Shown here: one piece after another, positions 28,136 to 37,184 of the stretch
How the letters are laid out: the number at the start of each line of letters is the position of its first letter
How positions within the stretch are numbered: position 1 is the first letter of the stretch
Assembly (NCBI RefSeq): GCF_000236565.1
Contig: NZ_AHAM01000030.1
Location: 1 to 64,000, forward strand
Length of the DNA stretch: 64,000 bases
From: Mesorhizobium alhagi CCNWXJ12-2
GTDB lineage: Bacteria; Pseudomonadota; Alphaproteobacteria; Rhizobiales; Rhizobiaceae
Direction: 5' to 3'
The notes under the pieces: generated by a model
What the model was told of the DNA's origin: nothing
The model's input: the letters and a program-made list of their open reading frames with translations, nothing else
Databases searched by the model: none
Position numbers and translations under genes: made by a program

Positions 28136-28280
28136 GGCTTGGCCAGAGCCATTGATCTCGGCTCGACCGTAAATCCGCCGCACGGGTGTTCAATTGCGGA
28201 GCCGAGACCGCGCGGCTATGTAAACGGATCATGAAGACACCAACCACACGCGGAACCTGTGCGGCCACGGAGTCCCGGCC

Positions 28281-28451
28281 ATGACGGCGCATGCGCTTTA
28301 TGTCACGGCCGCCTATGCCGTTTCGGCGCTGGCCATCGCCGGCCTGGTGGCGTGGATCTTTCTCGACCAGCGCGCCAGGCGGCGCGAACTGGCCGAGCTT
28401 GAGGCGAGTGGCGCAAGACGCCGCTCCGACCGCGGCGGGAGTTCCGAATGA
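28281..28451 (+). CDS. ccmD: Heme exporter small subunit CcmD
   Basis: This is a 56-residue protein with one transmembrane helix ('AAYAVSALAIAGLVAWIFLD') and a basic, Arg-rich cytoplasmic tail ('QRARRRELAEL'), the classic CcmD form. CcmD releases holo-CcmE from the CcmABC complex. GGAGTCCCGGCC precedes the ATG, and the stop overlaps the ccmG start (ATGA). CcmC, its usual upstream neighbour, is missing. Confidence 0.9.
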   Translation: MTAHALYVTAAYAVSALAIAGLVAWIFLDQRARRRELAELEASGARRRSDRGGSSE

Positions 28452-29029
28452 CGACGGAAATTCAGCCGGAAAAGCGCCCGGTCAGCAAGCTGTTCGTGTT
28501 CCTGCCGTTGGCCATCTTCCTCGCGCTTGCCGGCATTTTCCTGATGCAGCTTCTCTCGGGGCGCGACATTTCCACCGTGCCTTCGGCGCTGCTCGGAGAG
28601 CCGGCGCCTGAGACAAATCTACCGCCGCTGGAAGGCATGTTGCTTCCCGGGCTCGACTCGACGAAATTTTCCGGCAAGGTCACGCTGGTCAATGTCTGGG
28701 GGTCCTGGTGCGCCCCGTGCCGGGAGGAGCATCCTGTGCTGATGGCGCTGGCCCAGGACAAGCGCTTCGAAATTGCCGGGCTGAACTACAAGGACCAGCC
28801 GGAAAACGCCCGCCGCTTTCTGGGCGATCTCGGCAATCCGTTCACGGCTATCGGCGTCGATCCAGTGGGCCGCACCGCGATCGACTGGGGCGTCTACGGC
28901 GTGCCGGAAACCTTCCTTGTCGGCCGCGACGGCAAGATCCTGTTCAAGCATGTGGGGCCGCTGACCGTGGATGCGACCCAACGCGTTCTTCTCCCGGAAA
29001 TCGAGAAGGCGCTCGCCGCCTCGCAATAG
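28448..29029 (+). CDS. ccmG: Thiol:disulfide interchange protein CcmG (DsbE)
   Basis: This is a 193-residue membrane-anchored periplasmic thioredoxin that reduces apocytochrome c or CcmH before heme attachment. An N-terminal helix (residues 14-37) anchors it. The active site is WCAPC (C88 and C91), and 'YGVPETFLVGRDGKI' is the cis-proline loop typical of DsbE. It is translationally coupled to ccmD. Confidence 0.95.
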   Translation: MTTEIQPEKRPVSKLFVFLPLAIFLALAGIFLMQLLSGRDISTVPSALLGEPAPETNLPPLEGMLLPGLDSTKFSGKVTLVNVWGSWCAPCREEHPVLMALAQDKRFEIAGLNYKDQPENARRFLGDLGNPFTAIGVDPVGRTAIDWGVYGVPETFLVGRDGKILFKHVGPLTVDATQRVLLPEIEKALAASQ

Positions 29030-29056
29030 CGGCGGCGGCGCATTAACATCGCCGGC

Positions 29057-30124
29057 ATGAGCGACATCCATCCTTCTCCTCCCGATCCGAACATCATCCG
29101 CCAGCATTTCGTCCACCAGGCAGCGTCCTGCGAAACGCTTGGCTCCCCCTTCACCGCGCGGCTGTGTCGAGCGCTTGCGGAATGCCTCAATGAGACGACA
29201 CGGACCGGGCGAAAGGTTCTGCACTGGGCCGGCAATACCCGCGAGGACGCGCTGGCGCTGCGCTTTTGCGGCGCGCTTCACGCTCTGGTGCTGGCGGGCA
29301 GGGATGCCGAGCTTGCCGCGGTCTATCCGCCGCAGGAGGCCACCGAATCAGACGTTCGCACTGCTCTGCAGAACGCAATCGCCCGGCACGATCTCGAATT
29401 GAGCGCATCGATCGAGAGCGCGCCGCAGACGAACGAGATTGCCCGTTCGGCGATGCTGCTGCCCGGTTTTCTGGAAATCGCGGGGGAGACGGCGTTGCCG
29501 CTGGCGCTGCATGAGATCGGATCGAGCGCCGGGCTTAACCTGTTGTTCGACAGGTTCCACTACCGGTACGGCGACGCGGAATGGGGCGATGCGGCTTCGC
29601 CGGTGCGCCTCGCGCCGGAAGTCCGGGGAAATCCTGTGCCCGTCCATGCCAAGCTTGAAATCTTGGAGCGCGCCGGTTCGGACATCGCTCCGGTCGTTGT
29701 AGCGACCGCCGAGGACCGGCTGAGGCTGAGATCCTATATCTGGGCGGACCAGGCGATGCGGCTTCAACGGCTCGATGCGGCGCTGAGCCTCGCCGCTATC
29801 CAGCCGTTCAAGCTGATAAAGGCCGATGCCGCAGCCTTCGTGCGGCGGAGCCTGGCGTCACGGCAAGGCGCAGCCGCATACGTGCTGTTCCATTCGATCA
29901 TGTGGCAGTACTTGCCCGAAGATACGAAGGCGTCGATCGCAGCCGAGCTGCAGATCGCTGGTGCTTCTGCCCCTGCGGATGCGCCGCTCGCGTGGCTCCG
30001 GATGGAGCCGCTGTCGACCACCGACAAATATGCGACGCTGAGCCTGACGCTGTGGCCGGGTGGCGAGACACGGCGTCTCGCCAGATGCGATTATCATGGC
30101 CGCTGGATTGAGTGGCTCGGGTAG
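29057..30124 (+). CDS. DUF2332 family protein
   Basis: This is a 355-residue cytoplasmic protein of the DUF2332 family. The diagnostic segment is 'LHEIGSSAGLNLLFDRFHYRYG', followed by 'PVVVATAEDRLRLRSYIWADQAMRLQRLDAAL' and a C-terminal 'VLFHSIMWQYL'. The fold is thought to be methyltransferase-like, but the function is not known. It follows ccmG by 27 bases on the same strand. Confidence 0.88.
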   Translation: MSDIHPSPPDPNIIRQHFVHQAASCETLGSPFTARLCRALAECLNETTRTGRKVLHWAGNTREDALALRFCGALHALVLAGRDAELAAVYPPQEATESDVRTALQNAIARHDLELSASIESAPQTNEIARSAMLLPGFLEIAGETALPLALHEIGSSAGLNLLFDRFHYRYGDAEWGDAASPVRLAPEVRGNPVPVHAKLEILERAGSDIAPVVVATAEDRLRLRSYIWADQAMRLQRLDAALSLAAIQPFKLIKADAAAFVRRSLASRQGAAAYVLFHSIMWQYLPEDTKASIAAELQIAGASAPADAPLAWLRMEPLSTTDKYATLSLTLWPGGETRRLARCDYHGRWIEWLG

Positions 30125-30129
30125 AACTG

Positions 30130-30297
30130 TCAGCCGTACACTTCCAGGTAAGCATGCCGAAGCATTTCGCTGCGATTGCCGTTGATGTCGGCGAGGTCGC
30201 GGGACGAGAGGCTTTCGATCTCCGCCACGAGGCGGGTATACCGGCTGCGCTTGGCGATGCGGTCTTTGGTACGGGCAACAATGCTTGAAAAGATCAT
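30130..30297 (-). CDS. DUF1127 (YjiS-like) small protein
   Basis: This is a 55-residue protein with the DUF1127 pattern, an arginine-rich helix followed by 'LSSRDLADINGNRSEM' (family form L..L.DIG..R..I). Such short proteins are widespread in Rhizobiales; some affect RNA turnover or phosphate metabolism. The start ATG has only a weak GGGGCC upstream. It is convergent with the DUF2332 gene with 5 bases between stops. Confidence 0.8.
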   Translation of the reverse strand: MIFSSIVARTKDRIAKRSRYTRLVAEIESLSSRDLADINGNRSEMLRHAYLEVYG

Positions 30298-30378
30298 GGT
30301 GAGGGCCCCACTGATGGGTCGCGTTCAGCGACCTTGGTTGTTCCTCCCGATACTCCAATAGATTGCCATGATTTGTGT

Positions 30379-30409
30379 GCATTGCAACATGGCGTGCTGC
30401 AATGCAGCA
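30379..30409. promoter_or_regulatory. Nested inverted repeats upstream of the DUF1127 gene
   Basis: GCATTGCA (30379-30386) and TGCAATGC (30398-30405) form a perfect 8-bp inverted repeat with 11 bases between. TGCTGCAATGCAGCA (30395-30409) is a perfect palindrome around a central A. They lie 80-115 bases upstream of the minus-strand DUF1127 start and may be a regulator site. The regulator is unknown. Confidence 0.35.
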
Positions 30410-30481
30410 TTGCGCTGGGTGCATGGCTTGGTGTCGTGCTATGCGCCGGTCGCTGAGCTTACGAAAAGGATCGCGGCGTGG

Positions 30482-31096
30482 TCACCACATGGTCTTTTGG
30501 TAGCCCTCGTCCAGCCATTGGTCAGTGGCCTCGGCCGATTGAGCGAGCGCCAGCTGGTCTCGCAGGATTTCGCCGAGCGTGGGCAGGGTCGCGCGATCGA
30601 GCCAGCTTTCCGGCTTCCACAGTTCGGAGCGCATGAAGGCTTTGGCGCAGTGCATGTAGGCGGCTTTCACCGAAACGATCGTCACACTGATCGGCAGCTT
30701 GCCGTCCACGGCCAGCCTTTCGCGCAAGGTTACGTCGGCGGTGATGCGGGCATGGCCGTTGATGCGCAGAGTCTCATTCATGCCGGGGATGAGGAACAGC
30801 AGGCCGACTGCCGGATTGACGACGATGTTCTCCAGCGTGTCGAGGCGGTTGTTGCCGGGGCGATCGGGAATGGCGATGGTGTTGTCATCGAGAATGGCGA
30901 CGAAGCCCGGCCGGTCGCCCTTCGGCGTCACGTCGGCATTGCCGTTGCCGTCCGATGAGCCGATCAGCACGAACGGGCTTTTGGCGATGAAGCTCCGGCA
31001 ATGCCCGTCGAGCCGCGGCAGTTCCTTGCGCACGGCGCCGTCGCCGGGGCTTTTGTAGAGCGTGCGCAGTTCCTCACGGCTCTTGATGAATTGCAT
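30482..31096 (-). CDS. Pyridoxamine 5'-phosphate oxidase-fold FMN-dependent flavoprotein
   Basis: This is a 204-residue PPOX-fold protein of the subgroup often annotated MSMEG_1061-like. It shows 'RSFIAKSPFVLIGSSDGNGNADVTPKGDRPGFV' (flavin-binding strand), 'IPDRPGNNRLDTLENIVVNPAVGLLFLIPGM' and 'ETLRINGHARIT'. It probably binds FMN or F420 and reduces an unidentified compound. It has no signal peptide. Confidence 0.88.
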   Translation of the reverse strand: MQFIKSREELRTLYKSPGDGAVRKELPRLDGHCRSFIAKSPFVLIGSSDGNGNADVTPKGDRPGFVAILDDNTIAIPDRPGNNRLDTLENIVVNPAVGLLFLIPGMNETLRINGHARITADVTLRERLAVDGKLPISVTIVSVKAAYMHCAKAFMRSELWKPESWLDRATLPTLGEILRDQLALAQSAEATDQWLDEGYQKTMW

Positions 31097-31116
31097 GCTC
31101 CCGCTCCCCGTAAAAG

Positions 31117-31764
31117 CTATCGCTTGACCCGCTCGTCCAGCGAGTGGCGCATGATCAGCGGCATCTGGCTGATGGTAAAGATCAGCGTGATCGGCATGAT
31201 GCCCCAGACCTTGAACGCCACCCAGGCGTCGGTCGAAAAAGAGCGCCAGACGATCTCATTGACAAGGGCCAGGAACAGGAAGAACACGCCCCAACGGAAG
31301 GTGAGCTTGCGCCAGCCTTCGGCATCGAGCCTGAAGGCGCTGTCGAACACATAGCCGAGCAGCGACTTGCCGAACCAGAGGCCACCGAGCAGCGTCAGCC
31401 CGAACAGCGAATTGACGATGGTCGGCTTCATCTTGATGAAGATGTCGTCCTGCAGATAGAGCGTCAGCGCGCCGAACACGAACACGACCACGCCTGAAAC
31501 CAGCGGCATCATCGGCAGCGTCCGGGTGAGCAGCCATGAGGCAGTGAGCGCAACCGCGGTGGCGATCATGAACAGGCCGGTGGCCAGGAAGATCGGTCCG
31601 CCGAAATTGCCCAGTGCGGGATAGTTCGCGACCAGCCATTCGCCGCGTGCATTGGCGAAGAAGAACACCATCAGCGGGCCTAGCTCCAACGCCAGCTTGA
31701 GGAGTGGATTGATCTCCTTCTTCTTCGGGTCCGACGGGTCGCGTTCGAGGATGGGTTGGTTCAT
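31117..31764 (-). CDS. yciB: Inner-membrane-spanning septation protein YciB (IspZ)
   Basis: This is a 215-residue membrane protein with five to six helices. Signature segments are '[20 protein letters not shown]' and '[29 protein letters not shown]'. It acts in septum formation or cell-envelope maintenance. The inner ATG was chosen because GAGAAGGACATC precedes it; the upstream ATG has none. It lies 55 bases downstream of ftsY, an order typical of Rhizobiales. Confidence 0.95.
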   Translation of the reverse strand: MNQPILERDPSDPKKKEINPLLKLALELGPLMVFFFANARGEWLVANYPALGNFGGPIFLATGLFMIATAVALTASWLLTRTLPMMPLVSGVVVFVFGALTLYLQDDIFIKMKPTIVNSLFGLTLLGGLWFGKSLLGYVFDSAFRLDAEGWRKLTFRWGVFFLFLALVNEIVWRSFSTDAWVAFKVWGIMPITLIFTISQMPLIMRHSLDERVKR

Positions 31765-31819
31765 GATGTCCTTCTCAAGCATGGTTTTTTGCGAAAAGTC
31801 TGCAACTTTCGCGCCATGC

Positions 31820-33472
31820 CTACGCTACTCCGGCGATCGCCTTGGCGAAATCGCCTGCGGAAAATGGTTCGAGGTCGTCGACCTGTTCGCCGACGCCAAT
31901 GAAATAGACCGGCAGTTTGTGCTTTGCCGCGATGGCGACAAGTATGCCTCCGCGCGCCGTGCCGTCCAGCTTTGTCATCACCAGCCCGTTGACGCCAGCG
32001 ACGTTGCGGAAGATCTCGACCTGATTGAGCGCGTTCTGGCCGGTCGTGGCATCGACCGTCTGCAACACCGTGTGCGGCGCTTCCGCATCGTGCTTGCCGA
32101 GCACGCGAACAATCTTTTCGAGCTCGGCCATCAGCTCGGTCCTGTTCTGCAGCCGGCCGGCGGTGTCGATGATCAGCACGTCGGAGCCAGACGCCTTGGC
32201 CTTCTCATAGGCGTCCCAGGCGAGCCCGGCTGCATCGGCTCCCAGCTTTGACGCGACTACCGGCGAGTTGGTGCGTTCGCCCCAGATTTTCAGCTGCTCG
32301 ATCGCCGCGGCGCGGAACGTGTCGCCGGCCGCAAGCATCACTGATAGGCCGCCGGCGGTGAGCTTGGCCGCCAGCTTGCCGATGGTGGTAGTCTTTCCCG
32401 TGCCGTTGACGCCGACGACCAGGATGACATGCGGCTTGTGTGACAGGTCGAGCTCGAGCGGCATCGCCACAGGCCCCAGAACCTTTTCGACCTCCTGCGC
32501 CATGACCTGCCGCACATCGGCTTCGGTCGTCTGGCGGCCGTAGCGCCCGGAAGACAACGTGTCGGTGATGCGGATCGCCGTCTCCATGCCGAGGTCGGCG
32601 CGGATCAGCACCTCCTCGAGATCCTCGACGATATCCTCGGTCAGTCGGCTCTTGGTGAAGACGCCGGAGATGTTGTCGCCGAGCTCCCGCGACGAGCGCG
32701 ACAGGCCGGATTTGAGACGCTGGAACCAGCTCAGCTTCGCCACGGGCTGGGCCGCCAAAGGCTCGGCCTTCTGCTCGACCTTTCTCGTCACCACGACCTT
32801 GCCGGCGGCGGGCTTGGGCGTGGCCTCCAACTCGGGCGCGATCTCGGCCAGTACCGGCTCGGTTTCGACAGGCGACGGCTGACGAATAGGCGGCAGGCTT
32901 TCGGCCGGCGGCAATTCCGTGGGCTGCGAAGGGACCGGAATTTCGACGGGCGTGGGCTGCTCGGGCACTTCGGGCGGCGGAGTGCCCGGGGTTTCCGGGG
33001 GCTGCACGGGGATTTCCGGCGGAACCGACGGCTGCGGCTCGTGCACTGGTTCGGCCGGCGGCGGAATCTCCACAGGCGCGGGCTCTGGCTCAACCGGCTG
33101 CGGCGCAGGCGGCTGAGGCGCCGGCGGAGGGACAGGCGTCGGGGCCGGTTCCGGCTCGGCGGGCGTCGGCTGCGGCGCAGGTTCCTCCGGCTTCGCCGGC
33201 GGAGTAGGCTCTTCAGGGGTCGGAGCCGGCGTAGGTCTTTCCGGCGTTGGCGGATGAGCAGGCTCTTCCGGAGTCGGCTGGGGGGCAGGCTTTTCCGGAG
33301 GAGTCGGAACCGGTTCGTCAGGCAGGGCAGAAGATGCGCTCTCCTGTCCTTCCTTTAAGCTCTCGAGCGATTTCCAGTCGATCGGCGGCAAGGGCGCGTC
33401 TTCGGCCGGTCGCTCCTCCACGACCTCCTTCTTGCCGAAGGAAAAAACTTTCTTGATGAAGCCGAATGCCAT
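31820..33472 (-). CDS. ftsY: Signal recognition particle receptor FtsY
   Basis: This is a 550-residue SRP receptor GTPase. Residues 1-20 contain a basic amphipathic membrane-targeting start ('[13 protein letters not shown]'). Residues about 50-220 form a Pro/Glu/Thr-rich low-complexity A domain with repeats such as PTPEEPA. The NG domain follows from about 245, with P-loop GVNGTGKTT from residue 354, '[11 protein letters not shown]', 'DTAGRLQN' and '[10 protein letters not shown]'. The ribosomal SRP partner Ffh is encoded at 17.4 kb. The gene follows mtaB by 12 bases and is co-oriented. Confidence 0.98.
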   Translation of the reverse strand: MAFGFIKKVFSFGKKEVVEERPAEDAPLPPIDWKSLESLKEGQESASSALPDEPVPTPPEKPAPQPTPEEPAHPPTPERPTPAPTPEEPTPPAKPEEPAPQPTPAEPEPAPTPVPPPAPQPPAPQPVEPEPAPVEIPPPAEPVHEPQPSVPPEIPVQPPETPGTPPPEVPEQPTPVEIPVPSQPTELPPAESLPPIRQPSPVETEPVLAEIAPELEATPKPAAGKVVVTRKVEQKAEPLAAQPVAKLSWFQRLKSGLSRSSRELGDNISGVFTKSRLTEDIVEDLEEVLIRADLGMETAIRITDTLSSGRYGRQTTEADVRQVMAQEVEKVLGPVAMPLELDLSHKPHVILVVGVNGTGKTTTIGKLAAKLTAGGLSVMLAAGDTFRAAAIEQLKIWGERTNSPVVASKLGADAAGLAWDAYEKAKASGSDVLIIDTAGRLQNRTELMAELEKIVRVLGKHDAEAPHTVLQTVDATTGQNALNQVEIFRNVAGVNGLVMTKLDGTARGGILVAIAAKHKLPVYFIGVGEQVDDLEPFSAGDFAKAIAGVA

Positions 33473-33484
33473 GCGTCCGTCCGT

Positions 33485-34768
33485 CTATGCGGCTTGCCGG
33501 GCAAGCGGCGAGGCGATCAGGCGCGCGCCGTCATGGCCGGTGATTGTCGCGTCGACGATCTCTCCCGGCGTGCCGCATTCGATTGCCGCCAGCGTGAAGC
33601 CTTCCGTGCGGCCAAGCCCGCCGCGCTCGATCAGGATCGACTGGCGTGAACCCGCCAGCCTGTCGAGATGTCGCCGGTAGGCTGCCTCGCCGGCAGCGCG
33701 CAGGCGCGCGGCGCGGCGCTTGACGGCTCCGCCATCGACCTGCGGCATGCGTGCGGCCGGCGTTCCCTCGCGCGGCGAAAACGGGAAGACGTGAAGATGC
33801 GTCAGGCCGCACTCCTCCACGATCTTCTCGGAATTTTTGAACATCTCCTCGGTTTCGGTTGGGAAGCCGGCGATGATGTCGGCCCCGAACACGATGTCCG
33901 GGCGAAGCCGCCGCACATCTTCGCAAAAGCGGATCGAATCGTCGCGAAGATGACGGCGCTTCATGCGCTTCAGGATCATGTCGTCGCCCGACTGCAACGA
34001 CAAATGCAGATGCGGCATCAGCCGGTTTTCGGTGGCGATGGCTTCGAGCAAATCGTCGTCGGCCTCGATCGAATCGATCGAGGACAGGCGTAAACGCGGG
34101 AGATCCGGTACCTGACGCAGGATCGTTTTGACCAGCCGGCCGAGCTTCGGCGCGCCGGGCAGGTCGGCGCCAAAACTGGTCATGTCGACGCCGGTCAGCA
34201 CCACTTCGGCATAGCCGTTGCCGACGAGACGCTTCACCTGCTCGACAACTGCGCCCATCGGCACCGAGCGCGAATTGCCTCGGCCGTATGGGATGATGCA
34301 GAAGGTGCAGCGATGGTCGCAGCCGTTCTGCACCTGCACGAAGGCGCGGGCCCGGCCCTCGATCGCATCGACCATGTGCCCTGCCGTCTCCGTCACCGAC
34401 ATGATGTCGTTGACGCGGGCCTTTTCGGTGTCGTTGACGCCGAAATCCGGCAGTGCACGGTAATTGTGCGCCTTGAGCTTCTCTTCATTGCCGAGCACGA
34501 GGTCGACCTCGCCCATGGCGGTGAAAGCCGCCGGATCGGTCTGGGCGGCACAGCCGGTCACGATGATGCGGGCCTGCGGATTTTCGCGCCGCGCCTTGCG
34601 GATCGACTGCTTGGCCTGGCGCACCGCCTCGGCGGTGACGGCGCAGGTGTTGAAGATCACCGCGCCGTCCTTCAGTTCACCAAGGCCGGCAGCGTTCGCC
34701 TCGCGGCGCATCACCTCGGATTCATAGGTGTTCAGCCGGCAGCCGAATGTGACCACTTCCACCGCCAT
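33485..34768 (-). CDS. mtaB: tRNA t6A37 methylthiotransferase MtaB
   Basis: This is a 427-residue radical-SAM methylthiotransferase that converts t6A37 to ms2t6A37 in tRNAs reading ANN codons. N-terminal auxiliary [4Fe-4S] ligands are C10, C42 and C73; the radical-SAM motif is CDHRCTFC (C150, C154, C157). Further core signatures are '[10 protein letters not shown]', '[10 protein letters not shown]' and '[11 protein letters not shown]'. The C-terminal TRAM-like domain is short. The ATG overlaps the dapF stop (TGATG), so translation is coupled. Confidence 0.96.
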   Translation of the reverse strand: MAVEVVTFGCRLNTYESEVMRREANAAGLGELKDGAVIFNTCAVTAEAVRQAKQSIRKARRENPQARIIVTGCAAQTDPAAFTAMGEVDLVLGNEEKLKAHNYRALPDFGVNDTEKARVNDIMSVTETAGHMVDAIEGRARAFVQVQNGCDHRCTFCIIPYGRGNSRSVPMGAVVEQVKRLVGNGYAEVVLTGVDMTSFGADLPGAPKLGRLVKTILRQVPDLPRLRLSSIDSIEADDDLLEAIATENRLMPHLHLSLQSGDDMILKRMKRRHLRDDSIRFCEDVRRLRPDIVFGADIIAGFPTETEEMFKNSEKIVEECGLTHLHVFPFSPREGTPAARMPQVDGGAVKRRAARLRAAGEAAYRRHLDRLAGSRQSILIERGGLGRTEGFTLAAIECGTPGEIVDATITGHDGARLIASPLARQAA

Positions 34769-35650
34769 CAGGCGACGTCCTGGCGGTCGCGCGTCCATGC
34801 GCCGGTTTCCGGGTCGAAAGCGCCGGAAAACTCCCACTCGGCCGGTCCGGTCATGACGACATGGTCGTCGGCGCGCCATTCGATCGCAAGCGGCCCACCA
34901 GGCACGGTGACCGTGACGTTCCTGCCTGTGCGGCCGGGGCGCGCCGCGCTGACTGCGGCGGGGGCGGCCGGCGGAGCCGCAGGCCTTGGTCAGTCCGGCG
35001 CCGCGCTCCCAGGTGCGCAGCGTCAGCGCATCGGAAGCTGTGACCAGCGCGATGGAGATGTTGGCGCGCTCGGGGAAGATCGGATGGTTTTCGAGCAGCG
35101 GACCGAAACGGTCGAGATCGTATTCCCAAACGTCGCGGTCGACCCAGAAGATGGCATGCGGATTGCCCATCGAGACGACCGAGGGAGAATGCAGGACCGG
35201 AGCGTCGATAGGGCCGATCTGCAGTTCGATCCTGCTCGTATCGCCGAATTCCTCGGCCAGCGGGATCTCCTGCCAATCGAAACGCGGCACGCCCATGTCG
35301 ACCGAGATCATTCCGTCGGCATGTTCTTCCGCGTTCAATATGCCGGCGATGGTCTCGAAGGTGAAAAGCTTCTGCCCGCTCTCTGCAGCCAGCGCCTGCA
35401 CCACGCAGCGCATGCCGTTGCCGCAGGCCTGCGCCATCGTGCCGTCCGAATTGATGATCTCGATGTAGTTGGCGGTGCCCGGCGTCCGCGGGTCGTGGAT
35501 CGCCATGATCTGATCGAATTTCGTCGCAGGGTCGGCGTTGAGTGCGATCGCAGCAGCCGGCGAGACGCGGTCCGCGCGTCCGCGCATGTCGGCAACGATG
35601 ATTTCGTTGCCGAGCCCGTTCATCTTGGCAAAGGGCGCCTCGCGTGCCAT
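34768..35650 (-). pseudogene. dapF: Diaminopimelate epimerase gene with apparent frameshift
   Basis: DapF interconverts LL- and meso-diaminopimelate for lysine and peptidoglycan synthesis. The first 227 codons are normal, including the catalytic Cys76 in 'ACGNGMRC' and '[11 protein letters not shown]'. At 34961-34971 the frame then shifts by one base. The remaining C-terminal part is intact only in another frame ('[22 protein letters not shown]...'), which ends at the TGA overlapping mtaB. In the normal family sequence CGSAACAAAV the second catalytic cysteine follows here; in this window that codon is replaced as well. Either a sequencing or assembly error in a GC-rich run, or true inactivation. 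Because dapF is normally essential, an error or a second gene copy is the likelier explanation. In the current frame it reads through into mtaB as one 721-residue ORF. Confidence 0.8.
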
Positions 35651-35733
35651 CGATCAAAGTCTCGTTCTGTTGGCGCCTATATGGCGGAACCAGCCGGAAA
35701 TTACCAGTGCGCCAGGCAGCGCGGCGCAATTGC

Positions 35734-35895
35734 TCAGGCGATCGCTATCACGCCGAAGATGACCAGCAGAAAGAGAATGAGCACGACGCCGATAAGTATC
35801 TGCGCGGCGGTTGCCGCCGCACCTGCCAAGCGACCGAATCCGAGCAGGCTGGCGACCGCGGCGATCACCAGAAGAATGAGAATCCATTTGATCAT
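35734..35895 (-). CDS. DUF1328 small membrane protein (YtjA-like)
   Basis: This is a 53-residue protein with two hydrophobic helices: 'WILILLVIAAVASLLGFG' and, after 'RLAGAAATAAQ', 'ILIGVVLILFLLVIFGVIAI'. The pattern W-x-(hydrophobic)-F-G-...-A-A-...-A-x-I-L is the DUF1328 signature. The function is unknown; such genes are often induced by envelope or osmotic stress. Confidence 0.88.
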   Translation of the reverse strand: MIKWILILLVIAAVASLLGFGRLAGAAATAAQILIGVVLILFLLVIFGVIAIA

Positions 35896-36018
35896 TTTTG
35901 CAAAAGCCTGTGATTGATCCCAAAGTGCTGAACGCCGGCCCGGAAGATGTGGTTCCCGTCAGGTCAGGAGCACTGGGTGGCTGCCATATCCAGGCTGCGG
36001 CGGAACGGGGGACGATAC

Positions 36019-36462
36019 ATGGCCATGAAGCGCACCAGAACACCCTGGATGAAGGCCGATGATTTCGGGCGCTCGCTGCCGCGCGGCATCGGGCTCAATC
36101 TGCTGGTTTCAGAGATCGCACCAATGGAAACTTTCTGCCGCAATGTTCTCGGCGCTAGAACCGTCTACGCCGACGAGGATTTCGGCGTGATCGAGATTCT
36201 CGGCTCGGTCTTCATGCTGCATGCCGATCATTCCTACTCCGACAATCCGATGAGCGGGGTGATCGCTGGTGCGGAGACACGCGGCGCGGGCATCGAAATA
36301 CGAATTTACGGCGCGGACCCGGACCGAATCGAGGCACGAGCGCGCGACGAGGGCCACATCGTTCTGGCCGGCTCGGTCGACAAGCCGCATGGATTGCGCG
36401 AATGCCATATCGTTGGGCCGGAAGGCTATATCTTCGTGCCGAGCCAGGCGATCGGCGGCTGA
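36019..36462 (+). CDS. Glyoxalase/VOC-superfamily protein
   Basis: This is a 147-residue protein of the vicinal-oxygen-chelate fold. Two beta-alpha-beta modules are seen: 'GIGLNLLVSEIAPMETFCRNVLGARTVYADEDFGVIEI' and 'GIEIRIYGADPDRIEARARDEGH...GLRECHIVGPEGYIFVPSQ'. One histidine and one glutamate (ECHIVGPEGY) sit at the usual metal-binding positions of the second half. The substrate is unknown. GGGGGACGATAC precedes the ATG. Confidence 0.85.
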   Translation: MAMKRTRTPWMKADDFGRSLPRGIGLNLLVSEIAPMETFCRNVLGARTVYADEDFGVIEILGSVFMLHADHSYSDNPMSGVIAGAETRGAGIEIRIYGADPDRIEARARDEGHIVLAGSVDKPHGLRECHIVGPEGYIFVPSQAIGG

Positions 36463-36632
36463 AGGCTGGGCGACGCATGGCCGCCACGCAACATACTGGG
36501 ACATTTCTGCAACATTTTTTGCCGCAAACCGCATTTTAACCATATGCGGTTGAAATTTGGCCACCATCGCCGTTTTTGTGGTGGGGCAGGAAAATGATCG
36601 GACAGCGCGCACTGCGTCCGGCGGAGGTTTTA

Positions 36633-37163
36633 ATGGCATTTTCGAGAACCGGCCTTGTGGCCATATCGCTGATGGCTCTCGCGGCGAGCGGGTGCCAGAG
36701 TTCGCGCATGTCGTCGCTCGACACACGGCCGGCTCCGCTGGAGGCCGCTCCCGCCGGCACAGTGACCTCGGGAGCGCTGCCGCCTCCGGCAACTCCAGGT
36801 ACAGCTACGTCGCAGTTTCCCGCTGCCCCCGGCGCGGGCGAGCAGGTCGCGGCGTTGCCGCCGGAAGCCGCCGCCAACGCGCCTGATCTCACCGCCGGCA
36901 GCGTCGCAGGCGTCTGGAACGCCTCGGTTTCGGGCCAAAGCTGCAAGGTTGCAACGCCGCAGACCAAGTTCGGCCAAGGCTTTCGCGCCGGGCCGCTGCG
37001 CTGCCCGGCTCCGATCGACGGCGTGAAGTCGTGGAATGTCGCAGGCAAACAGCTGACGCTCTATGATGAAAGTGGCGGCACCCTTGCCCGCCTCTACGCC
37101 TCCGGCCCGGAGAAATTCGACGGTCAGACCGAAACCGGCGTGCCGATCTCGCTCAGCCGCTAG
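36633..37163 (+). CDS. Outer-membrane lipoprotein with AprI/Inh (Omp19-like) domain
   Basis: This is a 176-residue lipoprotein. The signal peptide ends in the lipobox LAASGC, so the mature N-terminus would be a lipidated cysteine. A Pro/Ala-rich linker (about residues 30-90) leads to the C-terminal beta-barrel of the AprI/Inh protease-inhibitor family ('LTAGSVAGVWNASVSGQSCKVATPQTKFGQGFRAGPLRCPAPIDGVKSW'), with two cysteines for a disulphide. Brucella Omp19 has the same architecture and inhibits proteases. GGCGGAGGTTTTA precedes the ATG. Confidence 0.85.
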   Translation: MAFSRTGLVAISLMALAASGCQSSRMSSLDTRPAPLEAAPAGTVTSGALPPPATPGTATSQFPAAPGAGEQVAALPPEAAANAPDLTAGSVAGVWNASVSGQSCKVATPQTKFGQGFRAGPLRCPAPIDGVKSWNVAGKQLTLYDESGGTLARLYASGPEKFDGQTETGVPISLSR

Positions 37164-37184
37164 TCGTCATTCACGGCACACGCC

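Noticed and set aside
28136-28280. A remnant of ccmC just upstream of ccmD
   Set aside because: A short reading (RTGVQLRSRDRAAM) ends at a stop before ccmD, but it is too short and too generic to be recognised as a CcmC C-terminus.
34768-35650. A natural DapF-MtaB fusion protein of 721 residues
   Set aside because: The joined ORF arises only from the frameshift; residues between about 228 and 294 are out-of-frame DapF, and the intact MtaB start and coupled stop are both present.
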